Source: Euclidia mi
Lineage: Eukaryota; Arthropoda; Insecta; Lepidoptera; Erebidae
DNA length: 64,000 bases
Direction: 5' to 3'
Assembly (NCBI GenBank): GCA_944739405.2
Contig: OX123182.2
Location: 61,259,183 to 61,323,182, forward strand
The translations under genes were made by a program, and so were the position numbers. The notes under the pieces are model-generated. The model searched no databases. It was not told the DNA's origin and saw nothing but the letters and a program-made list of their open reading frames with translations. Shown here piece by piece: positions 45,910 to 57,852 of this stretch (positions within the stretch are counted from its first letter, which is position 1; the number at the start of each line of letters is the position of its first letter).

Positions 45910-46683
45910 TTAACGTCATGATCAACAACGCAGTATAGTTAAAATTATCATGGAACTTGTATACTGAGGTGCTTTATCTTCGTTACACTGAGAGATATGC
46001 ACTATGAACTATTCTTCTCTCCTCGCAATTGCAGAATGTTCAAAAGATTAACTCTCATAACTTGATCCAGCTTTACATTGTTTTTACTGCAAATACCAAG
46101 TAATTATAGAACGAAAACTTTTTGTAATGAAATTAACTTACTGTTCTTTTAGCGATTTACAATACCAAACAAAAAAATTCCTTCTCAGTAACATTAAATA
46201 ACAGTAAAAAAACGTCGGGAACAATCTGACTGAGTTTGGGTCGACCGCACGCCGCAACTTGCAAACCATTGACTATTTATTACATAGTGAATTAATAAAC
46301 TTGTAAAGTACGACAGCCTCAGAAAGAAAGGATAGTTTCAAAGGTCTGTGTCCACTTTTTTACAGAGTGGGCCCCGTCCCTGTGACATATAGCGGTGCTT
46401 TTCCCTCGAAACTACTGCAATCTCTGAGATCCAATTCAGGGATTGAAATAAAGACGGCACCAGTGAACTCATACATTATTATGGGTACGTTATCGATAGG
46501 TCCGAGATATCTACAAAATAAAGATCGGTATGTAATTTAATTGTAGTTCATAGTTTTTGAATTGTAATGAGTGAAGTGCAACATTTACATTTTCTCACAT
46601 TTACTCATGACGACCGTGATTGGTCTGGATTTCAAGCCATCATGATAGCGAAATATGCCATCCAGTTTCCTTATTAGGTATCT
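45910..46683. other. No gene; part parallels 26.5-27.4 kb
   Basis: 45915-45970 and 46160-46330 are diverged relatives of 26515-26580 and 27200-27400. This is an old repeat of unknown class. No ORF with motifs. Confidence 0.4.
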
Positions 46684-46711
46684 ACGTCATAAAATACATA
46701 CATACATAAAC

Positions 46712-48382
46712 TCACGCCTTTTTCCCGTCGGGGTAGGCAGAGACTACGGAACGCCACTTGCATCTATCCTTACAAACCTCACGCGCTTCCTCTGCATTCA
46801 TTACTCTGTTCATACATGCTCGCCCGTTCCGGGTGCTTAGGACCTTCCCGTTTTTCAGAACGTCACCAATTTGGTCGACGAATGTCCTACGAGGTCGGCC
46901 GCGACCGGCTTGCCCATACACGTTAGCCTCATATATTTGGTGCGTCATTCTTTCTTCACTCATTCGCTCCACGTGCCCAAACCATTTCAGCATTCCTTTC
47001 TCAATCCTTGTCACGACATCTTCTTTCAGGCCACATCGCTCTCGTATTACTGCATTCGGAATTCTATCAATCAGTCTTACCCCACACATACTACGCAGTG
47101 ACCGCATCTCAACTGCGTTAATTCTGCTTTCATGCTTTTTCTGCCACACCCAACACTCACTACCGTACATCAACGTGGGCACAAGCACTCCATTATGAAC
47201 AGCCAGTCGCGCCTGTTTTGGCACATTCTGGCCGTTCATAAAGGCATGCAGCGCTCCATTTACACAGTTTCCCGCAGTCACTCTCCTTTCAATATCTCCC
47301 TCACATCTTCCATCTCTTGTAAACATGCTACCCAAATATACAAATTCTGCCACTTGTTCAATGTTTTCTTCTCCAATCGCAATATTACACTCAATCACAT
47401 TTTCATCCTTCTCAAACACCATCACTTTCGTCTTTTTTGCATTCAATTTCATACCTTTCGATTCAAAGCTCTCATTCATGCAGTTCATCATTTGTTGTAA
47501 CTCAGTCGCCGACGACGCCAGAATGACTTGATCATCGGCGTACAAGAGGCACTTAGCACGCAATCCTGCCATATCGATCCCGCATTCCATTTCCCTCATA
47601 TCTTTCATGCAGCTATCCATGAATAAGTTGAACAACCAGGGCGAGGCTGCACACCCCTGTCTGACACCTATAGAGATGTCAAACCAGTCTGTATAGGCAC
47701 CGTTAACCCGGACACAGGCTCTGGAACCCCTATACAGAGATTTCAGAGCCCTAATTATAAAATTGTCCACCCCATACATAGATAGCACCTTCCATAATTC
47801 CTTTCTATTCACTCTATCATAAGCCTTTTCCAGGTCTATGAACGCGCAATATACCTTCTGGTTTTTTGCCAGACACTTTTCGGTTACGCAGCGTAAGGAA
47901 AAGACCTGATCCGTACATCCCATTCCCTTCCGAAATCCCGCTTGCACATCCCATATCTTCTCATTAGTCACATTTACTACCCTGTCAATCAATATTCTGG
48001 CATACATTTTTCCTACAACACTAAGAAGGCTGATTCCGCGATAATTTCGACATTCCTGCTGCGAACCTTTCCCTTTATAAATTGGGACAAGCACTGCCTT
48101 CGTCCAGTCATCTGGGACCTGGCCTTGTTTCCAACACAGGTTCAAAAGGCGATGCAGCAGGTTTACGGTTAGTCCATCGCCAGCCTTCAACACTTCAATC
48201 GTCACCTTATCACACCCAGCAGACTTGCCAGACCTCATACCATTTAGCGCTTTCATAATTTCATCCATTCCAATTTCATCACTAGGGCCATCATGTATAT
48301 CTATCATCTCTTCTTGCTCTATTTCACTCACATCTTTCTCAAATAAACTCTCAAAATAGTCCTTCCAGCACTGTAGTATCAT
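46712..48382 (-). CDS. RTE-1 reverse transcriptase region
   Basis: A 556-codon frame carrying the reverse transcriptase of an RTE-clade LINE. In order: YFESLFEKD, the thumb-side KSAGCDKVTIEVLK, RNYRGISLLSVVGKMYARIL, FIDLEKAYDRVNR, GVRQGCAASPWLFNLF, the catalytic LLYADDQVILA, KGMKLNAKKTKVM, FVYLGSMFTRDG, LMYGSECW, then WFGHVERM and GRGRPRRTFVDQI near the end. It starts at 48382 with an ATG overlapping the upstream stop (ATGA). The residues flow directly from the upstream frame, and the junction has a run of five A, so a single-base deletion from six A would explain the split. Termination-reinitiation or a -1 shift could still allow expression. Confidence 0.85.
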   Translation of the reverse strand: MILQCWKDYFESLFEKDVSEIEQEEMIDIHDGPSDEIGMDEIMKALNGMRSGKSAGCDKVTIEVLKAGDGLTVNLLHRLLNLCWKQGQVPDDWTKAVLVPIYKGKGSQQECRNYRGISLLSVVGKMYARILIDRVVNVTNEKIWDVQAGFRKGMGCTDQVFSLRCVTEKCLAKNQKVYCAFIDLEKAYDRVNRKELWKVLSMYGVDNFIIRALKSLYRGSRACVRVNGAYTDWFDISIGVRQGCAASPWLFNLFMDSCMKDMREMECGIDMAGLRAKCLLYADDQVILASSATELQQMMNCMNESFESKGMKLNAKKTKVMVFEKDENVIECNIAIGEENIEQVAEFVYLGSMFTRDGRCEGDIERRVTAGNCVNGALHAFMNGQNVPKQARLAVHNGVLVPTLMYGSECWVWQKKHESRINAVEMRSLRSMCGVRLIDRIPNAVIRERCGLKEDVVTRIEKGMLKWFGHVERMSEERMTHQIYEANVYGQAGRGRPRRTFVDQIGDVLKNGKVLSTRNGRACMNRVMNAEEAREVCKDRCKWRSVVSAYPDGKKA

Positions 48383-49953
48383 TTTTCTTCATTCATAACT
48401 TCACCTTTTTCATTCCTAATAACTCTCATTGATCCATTTATATTTTTGCCCCGCGCTTCTTTGACTAGTTTCCAAAACAGTTTTATATTGTCTCGGAAAC
48501 TTGAGCCAAATTGATCCTCATATTTCTTCTTTTGCTCATTCTTCTTCCTCTCTATACATTCTTTTACTTTAGCTTTCACACATCTATACTTGTCCTTCAT
48601 TTCTTTAACAATATCTTCATTCATACCACCGCTCGCTCGATTCGTTGCTTCTACTGCTATTATATCCAACCACGCTTTCTTCTTTTCCTCAACCATACTT
48701 CTAGTTTCACCATCCCACCAGTCTGCTTTCTCACATTTCTTACTTCTTCTTTTACTCACACCGCAAACATCTTCAGCACTTTTCACTACGTTGGTTTTAA
48801 ATACCAACCATACATCATTTACACTTTCCTTATTTACATCACTCCAGCTTTTATCCAGCCGTTCGCTCAATTGCTTTTTATACATCTCTTTCGTATGCTG
48901 ATCTTTCAATCTTTCCACTTTTATGCGTTCTAATTCTGTATACGACTCTTTGGCTCTGTGCCGCCAGTTTGTAAACATACCACCAACTCTTGATATCACC
49001 AAATAGTGGTCTGTGCCAATATCCGGTCCACGATAAGCCCTAGTGTCTACTATTTTCATTCTCATTCTTTCATCGACTATCACAAAATCTATCATGCTTC
49101 TTAACGTAACATATCCATCGTTCTTACGCCACGTGTACATATGTATCATCTTGTGCTGAAACCACGTATTCATCACAGACAGACCCATCTCCACACATAC
49201 ATCTAATAAGTACACGCCATTGTCATTCACACTCTTATCACCAAACGTTCCAAGTACCTTTTCATACCCCTCACGCTTCACTCCAACCTTTGCATTAAAA
49301 TCTCCAAGCATGACAATACGTTCATTCCACTTACGCAATAACACAACCTCTCTCATTTGTTCCCAAAATTCCTCTCTTACCGCCTTATTGTAGGAAGAGT
49401 CCGGAGCGTATACACCTATCAGGAATAGAGGTGTCAGACCTACTTTCATCCGGACCCACATAAGGCGCGGACTTACGCATTCATACCCTCGCATGCATTC
49501 TGCCATTCGCTCTGAAAGAATAATACCGACGCCCTTACTACCATGTTCGTCATTGGTAACTCCTGACCATATTTCTGTGAAAGGGCCGTGCGTCAGTATT
49601 TCTTTCCCCTTACGTTTAGTCTCATTTACACACAATACATCCAAATTTCTGTCACTCATTAACTCGTATACTTCATGCAGTTTCTCATTCATTCTTCCTC
49701 TTACATTCAACGTCGCAAATCGACATTCCGATGCCCACTTTCCGCCCCGACGTGAACAGTTTCGCTTGAGGTTTTGGTTATTTCGGCGTGACGTATGGCG
49801 AATATCGTCGCCGCCTACAGCTGTAAGGTTGCTCCCCCCAGAATACGAGGAGCAGCCTCGTCCTGTAGATACAGAATGAGGAGGGGATTCTCCGGCTCCG
49901 CCGGTACCCCCCTGGGGTAAATTTACTGTAATATTTTCCACAGCCATGATCAC
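48379..49953 (-). CDS. RTE-1 endonuclease region
   Basis: A 524-codon frame. A Gly/Ser-rich N-terminal segment (residues 1-75) precedes an APE-like endonuclease: FATLNVRGRMNEKLHEVYEL (Asn block), VNETKRKGK (Glu), IGVYAPDSS, MLGDFNAKVG (Asp/Asn), and GTDHYLVISR (Asp-His). After about residue 340 a lysine-rich linker leads to the reverse transcriptase frame. The start at 49953 gives MIMAVENITVN; a second ATG two codons later is equally possible. RTE elements normally encode both domains in one ORF of about 1,000 residues; the sum here, about 1,080, fits. Confidence 0.85.
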   Translation of the reverse strand: MIMAVENITVNLPQGGTGGAGESPPHSVSTGRGCSSYSGGSNLTAVGGDDIRHTSRRNNQNLKRNCSRRGGKWASECRFATLNVRGRMNEKLHEVYELMSDRNLDVLCVNETKRKGKEILTHGPFTEIWSGVTNDEHGSKGVGIILSERMAECMRGYECVSPRLMWVRMKVGLTPLFLIGVYAPDSSYNKAVREEFWEQMREVVLLRKWNERIVMLGDFNAKVGVKREGYEKVLGTFGDKSVNDNGVYLLDVCVEMGLSVMNTWFQHKMIHMYTWRKNDGYVTLRSMIDFVIVDERMRMKIVDTRAYRGPDIGTDHYLVISRVGGMFTNWRHRAKESYTELERIKVERLKDQHTKEMYKKQLSERLDKSWSDVNKESVNDVWLVFKTNVVKSAEDVCGVSKRRSKKCEKADWWDGETRSMVEEKKKAWLDIIAVEATNRASGGMNEDIVKEMKDKYRCVKAKVKECIERKKNEQKKKYEDQFGSSFRDNIKLFWKLVKEARGKNINGSMRVIRNEKGEVMNEEK

Positions 49954-50191
49954 GTCGGTAGTTTTACTGTCCTATTGCTTATTTTTGGGTTTGACAGTTA
50001 GTCCCGAACGGCGGGACAGACCTCCGGGTTTCTATCGAGTTTCCTTCTCTAGGACTAAGGACGCCAATCTAAATTATATTTTGCTGATATTACGGGCGTC
50101 GGATTACCTTAGTCGCCTTTTACGACACCTCGGTAGGAGTGAGGGGGGGCTATTCTACTCCGCCGGACACCCCACGGCAACGTCATAAAAT

Positions 50192-51368
50192 GAACTCACT
50201 ATCCTAATTTCATATTTCCAGCTTCAGTAATTTGGACTCTGCGTTGGTCATTATGATAGTCATGTCAAGTAATTTTAACTACTTAATTATGATAAAGAAA
50301 AAAGTATAAATTCGCCAAAAACTTGGTACACCTCCGGTCATAAATCACATTTTCCTAAATTAAAGAAATTGCTCAAGTATATTCGCCCTTTGTTTAGCAT
50401 TTCACTCAATATTTTCGCCCAACAAAAGATATAAGTATAAGAAAATATAAATCCCTAAAGCTCCTTACTTGCTTAATAAGTATTTATTAACACCCGCACT
50501 AAATTAGTTCAGCCAGGCCTCCTTCACTCGGCCGTACCTACGGCGATAAGTGCCTACATTTTCGCGCGGCTTCCAAGCCGCCAAGTTAGTCGGTTGTCAC
50601 CGCTCGCGCGCAGAGTGCGCTAATAACGTGAATTTTAATAGTGAACAACAAAAATGTCTCATCACAAGTCTGGTACAAAGTATTTCTCATTTAACGGATA
50701 TGTGTCGAAAGCAATTTGAAAATTGGATTTTATTTATTTTACGAGAGCAACTTGAAAATTGGATTTTTTGTTTGTTGAGATATCCCAACGATTATGGCGT
50801 CAAATTAAAGATCTAGTTCAAAAACCATTTAATCTGTTTGAATCATGTAAATCGGTCCACGAGTTTAGGAAATAACTAAGAATTAACTAGTATAGTGAAA
50901 ATGTAAACGACCAGAATCTTTGTGGTTTTTGTTTTACGAGCTCAAATAGTGGGATAGGATACTTATAGGATAATGATTTATCGATAGGTACGTGGTCAAG
51001 TAGGTAGATAGACGATGAATAAATGTTATAGTAGCAGCGGCAAGTCGACAACCCTAGCGCGACAGCTAGCGCGCCTTTCCGCACCAGACAGCGCCAGCGT
51101 TATGTGTTAGAAGAGAGCGGCAACGGTTAGGTGAATATCGTGGTAGGCACTGAGTGCTTATGCGAGCTGAATTGTACTTTGTTGCTTATTAGCAAGAGTC
51201 ACAATTTCAATAAATTGGTTTGAGAAGTGATGCTTCGGTACGTTAGTACTATCTATTCTGTGGTTCAGCTTAGTATTATCCGTATTACAGAGAAAGCCGC
51301 ACATAGAGATAAGTCATAATTGTGACGCTTCCGGCAACTCTATTATAAACAAAGTACATAGTGAATTT
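50192..51368. other. No gene; possible LTR-like segment near 51100-51360
   Basis: Mostly AT-rich. 50520-50640 is GC-richer. 51109 (TGTTAGAAGAGAGCGGCAAC) to about 51345 has an LTR-like look (TG start, AATAAA near 51212) but no second copy or TSD, so I do not call it. Confidence 0.3.
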
Positions 51369-51605
51369 AGTCCGTGTGGTGACGGATTAAGAATACGAAA
51401 TGTCACCACCCCATATCATCCCATGGGTGTCGTAAGAGCTGATAGAGGGAGCATATTATGCAGAGAACAACACAGTAAGAGAAGGAAAACTTGATAGAAA
51501 CCCTATACCAACCCGTTTGGCCAGCGTGGTATAGTAGGCCAATTCCTCCTTTCAAAGGAGAGATCTATAATCTAGCAGTGGACTTTTAAAGACTGATGAT
51601 GAAGT
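51369..51605 (+). mobile_element. SINE-2, second copy
   Basis: Closely similar to 25708-25968 throughout (CCGTGTGGTGACGGAT, CATATCATCCCATGGGTGTC, GCCAGCGTGGTATAGTAGGC). The tail CTAGCAGTGGACTTTTAAAG, then GATGATGA is RTE-2 derived. The 5' hairpin is kept. Confidence 0.75.
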
Positions 51606-52189
51606 GTATTTTCGGGTTATGTTTTGTTTATGGAAGGGAATTTGGGTAGTAAACACGAGGTATGATCTTGAATTGAATAAAAAGTTGTCAAAAATAAATG
51701 TACTCTACGTTTATTTTCAAATTCATCGATTTTAAACTTTTTGCAATGACCAGTCTCTCTGCGAATACGATCATCGCAAATCAGACAAAACGTCGAAAAA
51801 ACAGAGGTCTAATTATGTCTACCTAAGATTATTTCATTTTCGCGTTCAAGATCAATAAAATAAGCTTGTATATTTTTTTGTTGTTGTTATATCTGACAAA
51901 AGAGCTATCCATCTGGTAATCTAGCTTTTTTTTAATTGCAACTGAAAACACATGATAAAATCGCTTACGCACTGGAGTTCTTAATATCTAATCGTTTCTT
52001 CTTACTAAGGTAAGGATATCCAATTAGATGACTAAAGAAATTTGATCAAACGCGTCGTGATCGATCCTACCTCAACTTAATTATGTCGGTCTGCTAAAGT
52101 GACTTTGGGGGCTAGCGCTAAAATCTCCCTGTTACCCTCCATCTATTTTAAGCTCAAAATTTGTATAACTATAGATATGGATATATTTT
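51606..52189. other. No gene or recognised element
   Basis: AT-rich. Nothing supported. Confidence 0.4.
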
Positions 52190-52265
52190 TATTGACTCAC
52201 GTCTCTATCCCTGAAGGGGTAGGCAGAGGTGTATTACACTCACATTTCGCCTTATGTTGAGGACA
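52190..52265 (-). mobile_element. SINE/RTE-1 tail fragment
   Basis: The complement reads CACCTCTGCCTACCCCTTCA, then CGTGAGTCAATA, the shared 3' tail of RTE-1 and its SINE. Only about 75 bp remain. Confidence 0.6.
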
Positions 52266-52371
52266 GTATAGAAAATAGTACGAGTATGGAAAAGGTGATT
52301 TTTAATTAGTTTAATGTACTACAGGCATAGCTGGGCATTAACTCGTTAATCAAATAAACGATCGAAAAAGA

Positions 52372-53217
52372 GCATTGATATTCGGAGATTTTAATATAAA
52401 TTTACTTAGCGCGGATCAGCTGACATCTAAATATACAGAAGCTCTTTGGGAAAACGGCTACCAGGTTTTAAATAAAATTGAAGAGGATTACTGCACCAGG
52501 GAAACTGTAAATACAAAAACAATTATTGATCATATAAGCTCTAATTTATCTAACCTTAAATCACATTTTGCCATAATCGAGACTTGTATGTCAGATCATA
52601 AACACATTTATTTTGAAATCAAGAAGTCCCAATACGAACCATTAAGAAAGATCAGATACGAAGCAATAAACTACGACACATTATACAAGACTCTAGAAAG
52701 GCGTGAAGGTGATAACGTAGAACATTCTTACGAAAAACTTGAAAAACGACTGAAAGCATGTATCGCGGCAAGCAAAATAGCCAAAAGTAAAATTTTGAAT
52801 AGTCCCAGAAAAGAATGGATAAAGAACACAATCATGATTGGAATAAACGAAAGAAATAGACTTTGGAAAAATACTAAGAGGAACCCATATGATACCCAGG
52901 CAAAAGATAAATTTATACGGAAAAGAAATGAAGTAACTAAACTTATACAAACAACCAAAAGGACCAAGACTACCTAAATTTGTTCAACAAGTTTCAAAAC
53001 AATCCTTCAAAGATTTGGCGTCTCATTAATAATTTGGCTAGCAATAAAATTAAAGCATCCTATATACCTAGCAGAATTGAAACAGGATCTGGATATGTCA
53101 CCGACCACTATGATATTTGCGATTTTTTTAACGATTTTTCTCAAATATTGGTGCAACTCTATCAAATCAAATAACTATGAATTGTCAGAAACAAAAACTA
53201 AATGTAAATAGAGTAAG
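52372..53217 (+). pseudogene. LINE D (CR1/jockey group), 5'-truncated endonuclease and linker
   Basis: It begins inside the endonuclease (FGDFNINLLSADQ), then IIDHISSNLS and SDHKHIYFEI. A linker rich in Lys/Arg follows (KEWIKNTIMIGINERNRLWK). There is a frameshift near 52977 and another near 53145, so the reading moves through PSKIWRLINNLASNKIKA and then another frame towards the RTE-2 insertion at 53218. The LINE sequence resumes at 56114 after the 12-bp TSD. Confidence 0.8.
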
Positions 53218-56101
53218 AGTGCGAAGAATCTCCGGAAGAGATCGGGCTACCACCACCAACGACAATTGGCCCTGGCAACACTGAACACGCGCACACTGCG
53301 GACCGACGAGAAGATTGTCGAGCTGGAAGAAGAATTGAGCAAGTTGCGATGGGATATCATAGGCCTATCTGAAGTCCGAAGACAGGGGGAGGACTCGATA
53401 GTTCTCAATTCCGGTAACTTGCTCTTCTACCGGGAGGGCGACCAACAGTCCCAAGGTGGTGTCGGGTTCATCGTCCACAAATCTCTCGTGACCAACGTGG
53501 TAAATATCGGGAGTGTGTCGAGCAGGGTAGCGTACCTTATACTCAGAATATCCAAGCGATATTCGCTGAACGTCATACAGGTATACGCTCCGACCTCGTC
53601 GCACCCCGATGAGGAGGTGGAAGCCATGTACGAGGACATATCTCGGGCTATACATGGCTACAAAACCCATTACACCGTGGTCATGGGAGATTTTAACGCG
53701 AAACTGGGCAAACGCGACGGTGATGAGCTGAGAGTGGGGCCATTTGGTTATGGGCATCGGAATTCCCGGGGTCACTTGCTGGCTAGCTTTATGGAGAAGG
53801 AAGGACTCTATATGATGAATTCCTTCTTCAAGAAGCGAGAATGCCGCAAGTGGACCTGGGTAAGTCCAGACGGTGCAAAAATGAGATCGACTTTATCATG
53901 TCGACGAAGAGGCAGATATTCAATGATGTCTCCGTGATCAATTCACTTAAAGTGGGGAGCGATCACCGAATGGTAAGAGGCACATTGAATATCCGTACAA
54001 GCCTCGAACGGTCGAGGTTGATAAAGTCCACGCTCCGACCGGCACCGGTTCATATCCAAAACCCCGAGAGCTTTCAGCTCGAACTCAAGAACCGTTTCGA
54101 ATGCCTGGGTGAATGAGTAGATGTGGACGTGTACAGTAACGGGTTCGTGGATGCTGTCCATACAAAAGGGGCTAAATTTTTTAAGCCCCAGAAAAGCCAG
54201 AGAACCAAAAAGATCTCGGATCCGACCCTCGAGCTGTTAGAGGAAAGGCGCAAGATGGTTCTGCTATCCTCCGACAACATGCCGAAATATCGGCACCTCA
54301 ACAGACAGATCTCTAAGTCTCTGACTCGCGATCTCCGCCAATACAACACAAAATGTGTTTGTGAGGCGATCGAGCGGAATAAGGGATCCAAAGTGTTCCA
54401 AAGGGATCTGTCTGTTGGGCAGAGTCAGCTGACAAAGCTGAAGACGGAGGATGGCAGAATCGTATCGTCCAAGCCTGAGCTCTTGGAGGAGATCGAAAGG
54501 TTCTATGGACAGCTATACACGACAACGCAACAACCCGCAAGCACTCCAGCGTCAGACCCTAGAGCTGGATTGACCCGACACTATACCGAAGATATCCCGG
54601 ACGTCAGCATGCACGAGATTAGTGTGGCTCTCAAACAGCTTAAAAACAACAAGGCGCCGGGTGATGACGGAATTACGAGTGAGCTTCTGAAGGCCGGCGG
54701 TGCACCCGCTAGAGAAGCCCTCCGGAAGCTATTTAATTCCGTCATTCTCGAGGGTAAAACGCCACAGGCGTGGCACAGAGGTGTGGTGGTGCTTTTCTTT
54801 AAGAAAGGGGATAAAACCCTCTTGAAGAACTACAGACCCATCACACTTCTGAGCCACATCTACAAGCTGTTTTCGAGGGTCATCACGAATCGTCTCGAGA
54901 GCAAGCTAGACGACTTCCAGCCTCCCGAACAAGCCGGTTTCCATAAAGGCTATAGTACCATAGACCATACATACATACGCTGCGGCAGGTTATACAGAAG
55001 TCCGAGGAGTATAACCAGCCCCTATGCTTGGCGTTTGTGGACTATGAGAAAGCCTTTGATTCGATCGAAACCTGGGCGGTGCTACAGTCTCTCCAACGGT
55101 GCCGGATTGACTACCGATATATCGAAGTGCTGAAGTGTTTGTATGAAAACGCCACTATGTCAGTCCGCCTCCAGGACCAGAGTTCGAAACCTATTCAACT
55201 CCAGCGAGGGGTGAGACAGGGGGATGTCATATCCCCGAAACTGTCTACCACTGCGCTGGAGGATGTTTTCAAGCTTCTGGACTGGAATGGACTCGGCATC
55301 AACATCAACAGCGAGTACATCACTCACCTTCGATTCGCAGACGATATCGTAGTCATGGCTGAGACCATGGAAGACCTAGGCACAATGCTCGATGGCCTCT
55401 GTAGAGTCTCCCAACAAGTAGGTATTAAGATGAACATGGACAAGACGAAAATCATGTCGAACGTCCATGTTGTACCTGCTCCTATTCAGGTTGGGAACTC
55501 TACGCTCGAAGTTGTCGACAAGTATATCTACCTGGGACAAGTAGTCCAATTAGGTAGGTCCAACTTCGAGAAGGAGGTCAATCGTCGAATCCAACTCGGT
55601 TGGTCAGCGTTCGGGAAGCTACGACATATCTTCTCGTCCGATATCCCGCAGTGTCTCAAGACGAAAGTCTTTGACCAGTGTGTGTTGCCAGTGATGACTT
55701 ACGGATCAGAGACGTGGTCGCTCACTATGGGCCTTATCAGAAGGCTCAAGGTCACTCAGAGGGCGATGGAGAGAGCTATGCTTGGAGTTTCCCTGCGAGA
55801 TCGAATCAGAAATGAGGACATCCGCAGTAGAACCAAAGTCGCCGACATAGCTCTTCGGATAGCCAAGCTGAAGTGGCAGTGGGCAGGGCACATAGCTCGA
55901 AGAACCGATGGCCGTTGGGGCAGAAAGGTTCTGGAGTGGCGGCCACTGTGTTCTGGAGAGGTAGGTCCCCCGCAAGGTGGACCGACGATCTTGTCAAGAT
56001 CGCGGGAGGAGGTTGGATGCGGGCGGATCAAGACCGGTCTGTGTGGAGAACCTTGAGGGAGGCCTATGTCCAGCAGTGGACGTCGTTTGGCTGATATGAT
56101 G
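53218..56101 (+). pseudogene. RTE-2 LINE nested in LINE D, 12-bp TSD
   Basis: A 2,884-bp insertion with AAATAGAGTAAG at 53206-53217 and 56102-56113. The endonuclease starts close to the 5' end (LATLNTRTLRTDEKI; no ATG, the frame begins with TTG at 53266) and has LSEVRRQG, VIQVYAPTSS, GDFNAKLG and GSDHRMVRG, with a frameshift near 53880. A TGA at about 54114 separates this from the linker. The reverse transcriptase (NYRPITLLSHIYKLFSRVI; FVDYEKAFDSIE; GVRQGDVISPKL; FADDIVVMAE) is shifted once near 54965 and again near 55930. The end has ARWTDDLVK and VQQWTSFG, then GGCTGATATGATG. It is nearly full-length but has several frameshifts, so it is inactive. Confidence 0.9.
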
Positions 56102-57506
56102 AAATAGAGTAAGCGCTCCTGGAAGAGAACCTACCTTAAATCACTTAAAATTATGTTCAACTGCAGAAATATCACAAATAATCAATAATTTAAATCCTAA
56201 TACTAGTTCAGGTTTAGACGGTATAAATACAAAATCAATATTATGCGTTAAGAGCTTAATACTAGAAGAACTAACAAACTGCATAAATAAAAATTTAGAA
56301 AAGGGTGTCTTCCCTGATAGTCTTAAAACTGCCAAAGTTACACCTATACATACATCCGGTAGTAAATCTGACGCAGGTAATTATCGCCCGATTTTGGTAC
56401 TACCAGTACTATCTAAAATTTATGAAAGAGTACTGTATAACCGCCTTGAAGACTATTTAACTAAACAGAATTTTCTGTATGAAAAACAGTATGGTTTCAG
56501 GCCAAAATCTGGTACTCTCTCAGCAACTATCGATCTTACAACAAAATTACAACTAAGTATAGATAAAAAACAAATTTCTCTAGGTGTGTTCATCGATCTT
56601 AAAAAGGCATTCGACACAATAAGCCATACCATATTATTAAATAAATTAAATGAAATTGGTGTCACTGGCACTGCATACGACATTTTTGCGTCATACCTCA
56701 AAAATCGCAGTCAGGTTGTTAAAATCGATAGCACAAAAAGTAGACCAGCAAAACTAAGTTTTGGTATCCCACAAGGCTCTATTTTAGGACCCCTTCTTTT
56801 CCTGGTTTATATAAATGACATCAAAAATATTGGATTAAAAGGAGACATATCTCTATATGCTGATGATACAGCCTTATTTTACTTTGGACATTCCATAACT
56901 ACCGTTATAACAGATACTCAAAGTGATTTGAATCGTCTAAATATGTGGCTCCAGAGTAATTTCCTCACTATCAATATATCTAAAACTAGATATATAGTAT
57001 TTACAGCTAAAAACAAAAAAATCCTACCATACCCACCATTAACAATCAATAACCAAAATATTTGCAAAGTTAACCAAGAAAAATACCTAGGATTAATATT
57101 AGATAGCCATCTTACTTGGAAACCTCATATTGACAAAATTAAAAATAAATTAAGTAACCTGACGGGGGCAGTGAGGAGAATGATCCAATGTCTACCTCGC
57201 GACGTTCGATATAATGTGTTTAATTCCCTGATAAAATCACATATAGATTACCTTATCGAAATATGGGGTGTTGCTGCCAAAACTAATTTGGAAACATTAC
57301 AAATCGCCCAAAATAAACTAATTAAAACATTGTTTAATTACGACTATGATACACCAACATGCAAAATATATAAAGAAACAAAAATAATGAATATATCACA
57401 AACACATACCTACAACAGCTGTATATTAATCAGGAAAATTTTATGTAAGGATATTCACACGCAAGTAAGTTTTACTAAAAAATATCAGGTACAAAAGTTA
57501 GACTAA
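56102..57506 (+). pseudogene. LINE D reverse transcriptase
   Basis: The LINE frame resumes (TAEISQIINNLNPNTSSGLD) and runs open to 57505. It contains the full reverse transcriptase core: NYRPILVLPVLSKIYERVL, FIDLKKAFDTISHT, FGIPQGSILGPLLFLVYIND, LYADDTALFYF, KYLGLILDSHLTWKPH, SHIDYLIEIWG. It then stops at TAA because a Harbinger-type element is inserted at that TAA (57504-57506). The residues after the element (59047 on) are in a neighbouring frame, so a one-base shift also exists near the insertion. Confidence 0.9.
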
Positions 57507-57852
57507 GGCCCACTTGCGTAACGTTTGATTTAAGTCACTCCTTAATTTAAATTCGTTGAACAGAATTAACAGCATAAAATAATTTAAGTTAAAAGTATTT
57601 AGCGTCCTCTTGCACAACGACAACAACGCTTAGATTTAGTTAAACATTTTATGAGGTCGGTAAAGTAGTTTCTACGTTTTGTTTCATGGCATGAAGCCTT
57701 TTTGTTACGATTTTAACGATGTTATGCGTATGGTTTCGCATAAAACCTTAGACTATATATTATATACTTTGAGCATATAACAAAACGCATTGTCGTCGCC
57801 TAGCAATGAAATGACAATTGACAAATAATAACTAGAAACTTTTGAGCATTAA

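Larger units (their letters stand above)
46696..50179 (-). mobile_element. RTE-1 LINE, full-length, 12-bp TSD
   Basis: A 3,484-bp minus-strand element flanked by ACGTCATAAAAT at 46684-46695 and 50180-50191. The 5' end (TGCCGTGGGGTGTCCGGCGG) is followed by a 226-base 5' UTR, two abutting frames, a very short 3' UTR with CGTGAG and (TATG)n. Nothing but the frame junction at 48379-48382 looks damaged, so it is recent. This is the only element in the window that looks structurally complete. Confidence 0.9.

Noticed and set aside
46758..49879. Several 70-146-codon plus-strand frames, e.g. 46758-47198 and 48511-48933
   Set aside because: They are antisense to the RTE-1 coding frames, have no motifs, and owe their length to the codon pattern of the real strand.
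51109..51360. LTR-like segment starting TGTTAGAAG
   Set aside because: No second copy, no TSD and no identifiable primer-binding site or PPT. Too weak to annotate as a solo LTR.
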